From Delphinus delphis (Eukaryota; Chordata; Mammalia; Artiodactyla; Delphinidae), in contig NC_082699.1 in assembly GCF_949987515.2 (NCBI RefSeq), forward strand, positions 78,907,458 to 78,971,457: DNA of 64,000 bases, written 5' to 3'. The translations under genes were made by a program, and so were the position numbers. Shown piece by piece: positions 57,377 through 64,000 of the stretch. The notes beneath the pieces were generated by a model. The model saw nothing but the letters and a program-made list of their open reading frames with translations, searched no databases and was not told where the DNA came from. The first letter of the stretch is position 1. Each line of letters begins with the position of its first letter.

Positions 57377-57479
57377 GTACATCCGCTCAGAGCGGTCCGT
57401 CATCCTCATCAACTTCTGCCTGTCCATCATCTCCTCCAACGCTCTCATCCTCATCGGGCAGACCCAGACCCGCAATAAG
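57377..57479 (+). CDS. ADGRB1: ADGRB1 coding exon 19: ICL1 and transmembrane helix 2
   Basis: 103 bases, phase 2-0, residues 967-1001. Encodes [20 protein letters not shown] then [15 protein letters not shown]. The basic first loop followed by TM2 matches human exactly in these residues. The donor AAG|GTAAGC is strong. Confidence 0.97.
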
Positions 57480-58109
57480 GTAAGCGGCCTGTGCTGTGCG
57501 GCGCGCGCCCCGCGTCCCAGGTTGGGGGGCGCCGGTGGCGGTGATGTGAGCCTCCACGCAGAAGCTTAGGGAGGAGGGTGCCACAGCCGTGCGGACCCCT
57601 TTGCTGTCCTTTGGCCGCAGCAGCCGCGTGGCTCAGTCCGGAGGGGCCCGTCACCTGGCCAGGGGTGGGGACTCGGTGTCTGTAGCCTCCAGCTGGACTG
57701 GCGCTTTGACACGAGCCCGCTCAAGCCCCGGCCCCGGCACACCATCGGTACCAGGCTGTCGCCGTGTGGCCTCCGGGGGACCAGCTGCTGAGCGGGTGGG
57801 CTCACACCGGGGCTTTTGGGTGGGCTCCTGCGGCATTCGGTGCATGTGTGAGTGGGTGAGGAAGCCGGGGAGAGGGGTGTCTGTCCCTGGCATTGGTGGG
57901 TGGAGTCGCGCAAGCACCCACCAGGACCGCGATGTACCACAGCCCGTCGCAGGGTGGTGGAGCGGGTGAGCGCTGGCTGGCGTCCTACCTGGGGAGTTGA
58001 TTTGGTCACTGTGCGGACGCTGGACTTGGGCCCTCGCCGGGGCAGGCGGGGTCGCCGGGGCAGGCGGGGTCGGGTGAGCGAGCACCTCTCCGCCTCTCCC
58101 GCCGCTCAG
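57480..58109 (+). other. ADGRB1: ADGRB1 intron between TM2 and TM3 exons
   Basis: 630 bases of unique sequence. Near the 3' end a 17-bp unit ccggggcaggcggggtc is present twice in tandem (about 58035-58070), just upstream of the pyrimidine tract ctccgcctctcccgccgctcag. Confidence 0.8.
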
Positions 58110-58260
58110 GTGGTGTGCACGCTGGTGGCCGCCTTCCTGCACTTCTTCTTTCTGTCCTCCTTCTGCTGGGTGCTCACCGAGGCCTGGCAGTCCTACATGG
58201 CCGTGACGGGCCGCCTCCGGAACCGCCTGGTCCGCAAGCGCTTCCTGTGCCTGGGCTGGG
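58110..58260 (+). CDS. ADGRB1: ADGRB1 coding exon 20: transmembrane helix 3 and ICL2
   Basis: 151 bases, phase 0-1, residues 1002-1051 plus one base. Encodes [20 protein letters not shown], then [20 protein letters not shown] and [11 protein letters not shown]. The Cys at the top of TM3 is the partner of the ECL2 Cys encoded in exon 22. The donor is G|GTGAGCG. Confidence 0.97.
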
Positions 58261-58703
58261 GTGAGCGCCACGGGGCCCACGGGCGGCGGGGCCCCCCTCT
58301 CTGACCCGGCCCTCCTCCTGGCCCCTGGCAGCTCTCTCTCCTCTGAGCTTCCCTCCAGGCCTCCACTCCAAGGGGTTGCCTCGTTGTGTCTGAATGTCAG
58401 GTGAGGGAATAACTCTGTGGTATGAGGACGCCCCATCCAGTATTGGGGCTATACTTCTGATAGAAAGTTTTCCCATTTTTTATCTGAAATTCAGACGCGG
58501 CCAGGCGTCCCATCTTACTTGCTGATCCGGCGCCCCCCCCATTTCTGTGGGTCCTCATCCTGTCCACCTCCTGTCCCCTTTCTCACATGCTCAGTGTCAC
58601 CCTCTGTTCAGGGGCTTCAGAGGTGCGTTTTGTTCCCCTTCCTGAGACGGGCGGGGCCTTGGGCAGTGGGGAGACCGACCCTTTCTTTCTGCTCCTCCCC
58701 TAG
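58261..58703 (+). other. ADGRB1: ADGRB1 intron between TM3 and TM4 exons
   Basis: 443 bases of unique sequence. The 3' end ctttctttctgctcctcccctag is a strong pyrimidine tract and acceptor. Nothing else was recognised. Confidence 0.8.
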
Positions 58704-58773
58704 GGCTTCCTGCGCTGGTCGTGGCCATTTCCGTGGGATTTACCAAGGCCAGAGGGTACAGCACGATGAACTA
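58704..58773 (+). CDS. ADGRB1: ADGRB1 coding exon 21: transmembrane helix 4
   Basis: 70 bases, phase 1-2, residues 1052-1075. Encodes [20 protein letters not shown] then TMN and two bases of Tyr. TM4 is complete. Arg in KARGYS replaces the Lys I recall in human. The donor TA|GTGAGTC is strong. Confidence 0.97.
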
Positions 58774-60179
58774 GTGAGTCGGGGCGGTGGGGACGTGGTG
58801 GAGGCCGCACGGCTCCCCCAGACCCTCCCCCTGCCCTAGGAGGTGAGGGCTGGCTGGGCGCCCATCTCACAGATGAGAGAGTCAAGGTTGGGCGAGAGTG
58901 AGGGCCCCGGGAGCTGGAGGCCGGGCCCTGGGGAGGCACCTGCCTCCCATCAGCCAGCTCGTCCCGGCAGTGGGCAGCGGGGTGAAGAGAAACAGGGCTT
59001 GGGGCGGTTGGAGCCTCATTTCCTCCTTCCATGGCCTTGGACAGATGCCTTAACCTCTCAGAGCCTCAGTTTCCCCATCCGCACGATAGGGGATGCGCCC
59101 CTGTGCCGGTGTGGGGATAAGGGGGGCTGTATGGCCCCTGGGCAGGCGGGGCAGGTGGGGGTGCCCGTTTCACAGATGAAGTCACTGAGGCCCTGAAGGG
59201 TCGGCTGGGTCAGTTCCAGGGGCCTCGAATGCCAAGCCAGGAAGCTCAGGGTTATCCTGGAGGCCGTGTGGCTTCCCAAGACGGGGGGAAAGGAGCCAAA
59301 GCCTAGAGGGCCATGGCTGTGGATGTGGGGAAAAACGGGCAGCGAGAGCCAGGAGGAGGGGCCGGCAGGGCTGCGCAGGCCTGGCCCACTGCAGAGCCCC
59401 AGGGGGACAGGACGTGACCAGGCCCTGAGGCGCCCCCTGCACTCGAATGAGGACCCGTGGGGTGAGTACTGGGAAGGAAGTACGAACACCGTCCCCAGGG
59501 CTGACAGGAAGGAGCACCCAGCCTGCCGGGCTCAGGGGTGCATCGGGAGGAGGCGGGGTGTCGCAGCCGGGTTCTGAAGGGTGGAGAGCTGTGCACTTGG
59601 CACGTGGTGTGGCCGTGCAGGAAACCGAGCAGCCTTCACTGGGCTCAGGGCTCCTGTGGACGCCCTGGGTGGTGCCCAGGAGATTTGGGGAAGTAAGGCT
59701 GGGGCTGGTGACCGAGTCTGGTGGAGGGCCCAGGTCATGGTGTGAGCAGGGGCCCTGATGCAGAGGGCCTGGGTTGAGTGGGTGGGTGGAAGTCCAGGCC
59801 GGGGACCCAGCCCAACATTTTGGCATCACGTCAGGAAAGAGGGTCTGCACGTGAGATCGGGGAGGGTCTGTGAGGCAAGTTGGGGAGCCCAGGCCTGGGG
59901 GGAGAGTCGGGGGAGGGGGACGGTCAGGGTCCCTTCCTCTGGCGGCCTGGCCCTCTGCTGTGTGGTCCCCTGCTCTGGACCTGCTTCTTCATCCATAAAC
60001 TTCGTCTGTCAGCTGCCTGGGGGCTCCCGTGGGTTCTGAAGCTAAAGAACGTGCGGTCACCTGGCTTCCTCCTGCCCCTTCTCAGCGTCACGCCGCCCTC
60101 CTGGGAAGCTGGTGGTGCCCAGGGTGTGACTGGATGGGGGCTCACGCCTGGCCGCTAACCAGCCTGTCTCCCTCCCCAG
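58774..60179 (+). other. ADGRB1: ADGRB1 intron between TM4 and TM5 exons
   Basis: 1.4 kb of unique GC-rich sequence with a MIR remnant at 59025-59110. The acceptor is tctccctccccag. No coding content was found. Confidence 0.8.
59025..59110 (+). mobile_element. MIR SINE remnant
   Basis: 'cagagcctcagtttccccat' with upstream 'ggccttggacagatgcctta' gives the MIR core in sense orientation. Confidence 0.75.
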
Positions 60180-60246
60180 CTGCTGGCTCTCCCTGGAGGG
60201 GGGACTGCTGTATGCCTTCGTGGGACCGGCCGCGGCCGTCGTGCTG
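60180..60246 (+). CDS. ADGRB1: ADGRB1 coding exon 22: ECL2 and start of transmembrane helix 5
   Basis: 67 bases, phase 2-0, residues 1075-1097. Encodes [20 protein letters not shown] then VVL. The C-W-L-S motif of ECL2 is a hallmark of adhesion GPCRs and pairs with the TM3 Cys. The donor CTG|GTACTG is weak. If unspliced, the frame continues for 62 codons to a stop at 60430-60432, giving a receptor truncated after TM5. Confidence 0.95.
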
Positions 60247-62731
60247 GTACTGACCCCCGTCCCGACATCCCAGGCTGAGCCCCTCGCCTCCCCCTGGGTC
60301 GGACTTGGGTTTTACCTGCTGCTCCATCAGGGTTGCCCTGGTCACCAGGGGTGGGTGGTGTCCACAGATCGCCCCCGACCTGCCGCAGGGGTGCGGAGGC
60401 GCGGCTGGGCTGGCAGCCTTGTGCTTCTCTGAGCACGTTCTGCCTGAGGGCTGGACCCCGGCGGTGTACCTGCCAGGAGGCCTTCCGGATTTGATGAGCG
60501 AGTGACCGTAGGGCGGGGAAGGCGGACAGGCGGACGACCGGGGCCGCAGGGCACGGCTGGGCCTGGGACTTCTCCCTCGATGGGGAGCCCGTCGCCCCCG
60601 GAGGAGGGAAGCACCTCCCCTTGCTTGACCCTCAGTGGGTGTTTTTTTCTGCTGTGCCCACGTCCGCTCAGCGAGGGTTGAGAGACGGTGCCACACGCAC
60701 ACGGGGTTATTGTCACCCGGTTACGGATGAGCAGGGCGAGGCTGGGGGGTATCCCGAGATCGATGGCTTCTGCCAGGCCTGGCTCAGAGCCCATCTCGCC
60801 CTCCCCTGTTGCCTGCCCCCAGGAAAGGGCATCACATCTGCAGAGTCCTGCTGTCCGGGCAGGGCCACACCTCCTTGTTGCTATATCCGAGCCAGGCTTG
60901 GGCGCAGGCTGGACAGGGCAGAGGAAAGTGAAGCCCAGGGCACCGAGGGGAGGCTGAGCCTGCAGGGGGCATGAGTTGGGGGAGCCGGGTGGGGGTGGCG
61001 TTAGTGGGCAGAATCCGTGGGCCAGCCCCAACCGGAACCAGCTCCTTTATTCCTAGAAGACGGCGGGCAGGGAAGCGGCAGTGGGCCGGGCATTTGAATG
61101 CCACTAGGCAGTGGGCCGGGCCTTCTAAGGGCAGGCGCCCCAGGAGGGGCAGGAGGGGGGATGTCAGAGGCAGGAGCCCCCCAGGTCCCTTCCCACAAAG
61201 CATCTGGAGGGCAGGGCCGGTCCTGACCCGCCGTGCGCTCCTGCCCGGGGCTCCTCCCGTAACACGGGGACATGCAGGGAAAGGCAGGCACAGAGCCTGC
61301 TGCAGGCGGGGCGGCGGCCACTGGTGTCCTGCCCTCTCCCGCCCCAGCGCTGCCACCCGGGAAAGCTGCTTTCACCCAGACGGCCAGGAGGCAGGGCTGG
61401 GGTGTGTGTGCGGCCACGAGCTTGGCTCTGGGGGGCTGCGGGGAGTCGGCCTCCCCAGACCTCTGGGTCCAGGGACCCATGGAGTCCCCGTCCCCGCCTG
61501 AGACGCAGGAACGTGGCTGGGGGTCAGGCAGCCTCTGTGCAGAGTGGAAGCCCTAGGGGAGTGAGGATGTGCGCTGGGAGCCCCCTCCACGCAGGCGAGG
61601 AGGCCAGAGGGGAGGGGAGACCAGGGCCTGCAGGCCGTGGAGGAGCTGGATGGGTGGGACGCTGGGGCAGCTTCTCTGTCTAGGCGGCAGTCTGGGGGGC
61701 AGTAGGAGAGTAGCCTCAACACCCAGAAGCACCTCCAGGGCCGGATGCCCCGCGGTGGGGGATTGAGGGAAGACGCCTGTGGGGTGGCAGCCCTGGCTTA
61801 AGGTCCCGAAAGGGCTGCGCGGTGCGGAGAGCAGTGTGGCCCCGGCAGAGCCAGACAGGAGGTGTCCCGAGGCGTCAGGTCCCGCTTGAGCTGGGCGAGC
61901 TCGTGTGTGGAAGGCGCACGAGGGGCGCTAAGGAGGGGACGCGGGGCGAGCCTGGGCGTGGGCGGCGGCTGGACTGGAGGTCCCCTGAGGTCCCTTCTGT
62001 GGTCTGAGTGGGACAAGTGCCCCAGCAGCGTGGTTCGGCCAGCCCGCTCGCCTGTTTGACTGCTCTGGTCATCCCACTCCGGGCAGGGACAGCCTCACCG
62101 TGACCCCAGCCCGACCTCTGACCTCTGGACTCCATCCCTGATGGAATCCCAGCTTCATAAACTGCCGACCCCAGTGGCGATGGCCATGGGCCTGGGGACC
62201 CGTCATGTGGGAGGCTCGAGCCGCGGTGCCCAGCCCTGGGCGGGGTGGGGGGGGACCGTGTGGCACGGAGAACCCCACCTAGCGGCTGGGGCTGTGGGAG
62301 GAGACGGCGGGGTAAAGGGACGACAGCGTGAGGGCCCCCCCACAGCCGCCCCTCCCTGCCCCGCAGGTGAACATGGTCCCTCTCCTGACCTGGGGGCCCC
62401 CCACAGCCGCCCCTCCCTGCCCTGCAGGTGAACATGGTCCCTCTCCTGACCCGGGGGCCCCCCACAGCCGCCCCTCCCTGCCCCGCAGGTGAACATGGTC
62501 CCTCTCCTGACCTGGGGCCCCCCACAGCCGCCCCTCCCTGCCCCGCAGGTGAACATGGTCCCTCTCCTGACCTGGGGACCCCCACAGCCGCCCCTCCCTG
62601 CCCCGCAGGTGAACATGGTCCCTCTCCTGACCCAGGGGCCCCCCACAGCCGCCCCTCCCTGCCCCGCAGGTGAACATGGGTCCCTCTCCTGACCCGGGGG
62701 CCCCCCACAGCCGCCCCTCCCTGCCCTGCAG
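60247..62731 (+). other. ADGRB1: ADGRB1 intron before TM5/ICL3 exon, ending in acceptor repeat
   Basis: 2.5 kb. The first 2.1 kb is unique GC-rich sequence in which I see no gene. The last 400 bases are the 60-62-bp tandem repeat that carries copies of the splice acceptor. The weak GTACTG donor at one end and seven near-equivalent acceptors at the other make this the least well defined intron of the gene. Confidence 0.85.
62332..62731 (+). repeat. ADGRB1: 60-62-bp minisatellite containing copied splice acceptors
   Basis: Each unit reads, in order: ccccccacagccgcccctcc, ctgccccgcag, gtgaacatggtc, then cctctcctgacc and a G/C-run. The pyrimidine tract, AG and following 11-12 bases match the genuine acceptor and exon start at 62732. 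Copied acceptors place the first exonic base at 62367, 62428, 62489, 62549, 62609 and 62670 (unit spacing 61, 61, 60, 60, 61, and 62 to the true site). Sequence similarity to the true exon ends after gtgaacatggtc. Confidence 0.96.
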
Positions 62732-62817
62732 GTGAACATGGTCATCGGCATCCTGGTGTTTAACAAGCTCGTGTCCAAGGACGGCATCACTGACAAGAAG
62801 CTGAAGGAGAGAGCAGG
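62732..62817 (+). CDS. ADGRB1: ADGRB1 coding exon 23: transmembrane helix 5 end and ICL3
   Basis: 86 bases, phase 0-2, residues 1098-1126. Encodes [20 protein letters not shown] then DKKLKERA and two bases of Gly. This matches human closely. It is preceded by six extra acceptor copies. The true one is identified because only here does the protein continue with the conserved [11 protein letters not shown]. The donor GG|GTAGGA is followed by intron to the end of the window. Confidence 0.96.
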
Positions 62818-64000
62818 GTAGGACGGGGCCGCCGCGCCACGCCCCACCTGCAGTCGAAACGACCCAGAGCCCAGCCACCCTCGAGCCCCACCCCCCTCCC
62901 AAGCAAGTAGGAAACGGAGGCGCGGAGGGTTGCGTGGCCAGCCCCGCCTTGCTCTGTGCCTCACTTTCCCCATCTGCCCCATGACAGAGCAGGGCCTCCG
63001 TAAGTTCTCAGAAACGGTGGAACTGATCACTTTTGGAGACCCCAGGCCCACCAGAGTAGGGGGAGGGTGCCCCGGGCTTCTCCCTTCCCCACCGTGGGGT
63101 TGGATGACCCTGAACCAGGACGTGGCCTGCCCATCCTTGTGATGCCTTCAGCATGGGGACAGTGCAGGGGCCGGGCCGGATGTTCCTCCCACCTGGGAGG
63201 CTGAGCTCAGAGAGGGCAGTGCCTGGCCAGAGGGCGCACAGCACTGCAGGTGGGCGGTCCTGAGTGGCTGTGGTGCCCAGCCCTGGGGGAGGAGCAAGCT
63301 TGGAAGGGCGCTTCTCCTCCGGCTGCCAGGGGACAGGAGCACCCTGGTCTCGGCGGCCCTGCCATCACGGGTGGGGCCAACTGTGGGCTGGGACAGGCCC
63401 CCTCTCTCCTGCCCCAGCACTGAGCCGTCCTCACCTCGCCTCTGCCCGCTGCTCTGTCTGTCCCTCTGCCCTGACTGGTGTCTGCGTGGGGGTCCCCACC
63501 CCCTCCTCCACCACCCCTCCGTGCCAGTCCTGCTTGGTCTCTGTCTCTCATTGTCTCTCTCCCTCCCCCTGTCTTCCTGCTCTTGCTTTTCCCCGGGAAC
63601 GAGAGCTTCTGGAATCCTTCCCCTTGGGTCCCTGGTGGGTTCTGTCCTGGTTAGAAACTTGCTTTGGGGGAGGCGTGTGACCCTGGAGAGCCTGCGGTGG
63701 CTGGGAGCCTGTCCTGGCCGTCTGTGGGCCTGGGTCCTACACTCTCTGGGCCTCTTCTCTGAGTCTGTGAAGTGGGGATTGGCAGGCTCACCACCCCCCC
63801 AGCCCAGCGCACACTGCCACCCACACGTGCTCCCAGAACAGTGGGTCACACACGGAGGAGGCCCCGGGGTGCGCAGGGGGTCAGGGCGCCAGTGAGGCGC
63901 GGCGCGCCCACCCCGCAGCACCGTCTCATTTGCTCCCTGCGGTAACTCTTGAGGCAGGGTCTGCTGTCTTGTGCCCACTCACAGCCGAGCAGACGGAGGC
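62818..64000 (+). other. ADGRB1: ADGRB1 intron after ICL3 exon, running off the window
   Basis: Unique GC-rich sequence with a pyrimidine-rich stretch at about 63400-63600 (ctctctgtctctcattgtct). The expected next exon (TM6, starting around ASLWSS in human) was not found before position 64000. Confidence 0.8.

Larger units (their letters stand above)
7712..62817 (+). other. ADGRB1: ADGRB1 (BAI1) gene, partial: 5' UTR end plus 23 coding exons
   Basis: The exons were joined by hand by matching conceptual translations to the known ADGRB1 domain order and requiring GT donors, AG acceptors and continuous frame. The joined length is 3377 bases (1125 codons plus 2). Family knowledge: ADGRB1 is a plasma-membrane adhesion GPCR of neurons, glia and phagocytes. 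It recognises phosphatidylserine through its TSRs, signals through ELMO/DOCK/Rac, shapes synapses, and releases anti-angiogenic ectodomain fragments. Relative to the human protein as I remember it, this one is about four residues shorter before the RGD motif and three residues shorter at the TSR3/TSR4 junction. That puts the GPS serine at 920 against 927 in human. The last exons (TM6, TM7, proline-rich tail, C-terminal PDZ ligand) are outside the window. Confidence 0.97.

Noticed and set aside
61875..62708. 277-codon minus-strand ORF
   Set aside because: It is the antisense reading of the 60-62-bp acceptor minisatellite (repeating [18 protein letters not shown]). Open frames follow from the repeat period and GC content.

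Overview
This is mammalian nuclear DNA, almost certainly from a cetacean. It contains three tRNA-derived SINEs of the CHR type found in whales and their relatives: two of the young 'gggcttccctggtggcgcag' form and one older 'gggaattccctgg' form. It also contains a cetartiodactyl-type L1 3' end. The DNA is GC-rich, and all coding sequence is split into short exons with GT..AG introns.

The window holds one gene on the + strand: ADGRB1 (BAI1, brain-specific angiogenesis inhibitor 1), an adhesion GPCR. Twenty-three coding exons were placed, from the start codon at 7932 to an exon ending at 62817. Joined, they give 1125 codons plus 2 bases with no frame break. They encode the signal peptide, a CUB-like N-terminal region with an RGD motif, five thrombospondin type-1 repeats (TSRs), the hormone-receptor motif, the GAIN domain and GPS autoproteolysis site, and TM1 to TM5 with the start of the third intracellular loop. 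TM6, TM7 and the long cytoplasmic tail lie beyond the right edge. A non-coding first exon and the main promoter probably lie to the left of the window. No second gene was found.

Layout: 1-7711 is upstream or first-intron sequence. 7712-8703 is the first coding exon with about 220 bases of 5' UTR, inside a CpG-rich stretch. 8704-19120 is a large intron. 19121-22491 is a compact cluster of TSR exons. 24077-30741 carries the HormR and GAIN exons. 30742-49798 is a 19-kb intron full of minisatellites, with a nested L1/SINE insertion. 49390-50110 is an internal CpG island around the GPS exon. 55982-62817 carries the transmembrane exons.

The most notable structure is a 60-62-bp tandem repeat at 62332-62731. 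It has copied the genuine splice acceptor, plus the first 11-12 bases of its exon, six extra times directly upstream; every decoy acceptor would lead to a premature stop. Other points are a 22-codon upstream ORF whose stop overlaps the ADGRB1 start codon (ATGA), a probable internal promoter in front of the GPS exon, a three-residue difference at a possible former tandem acceptor, two weak donors, and a dispersed minisatellite motif. No undescribed gene system was found.
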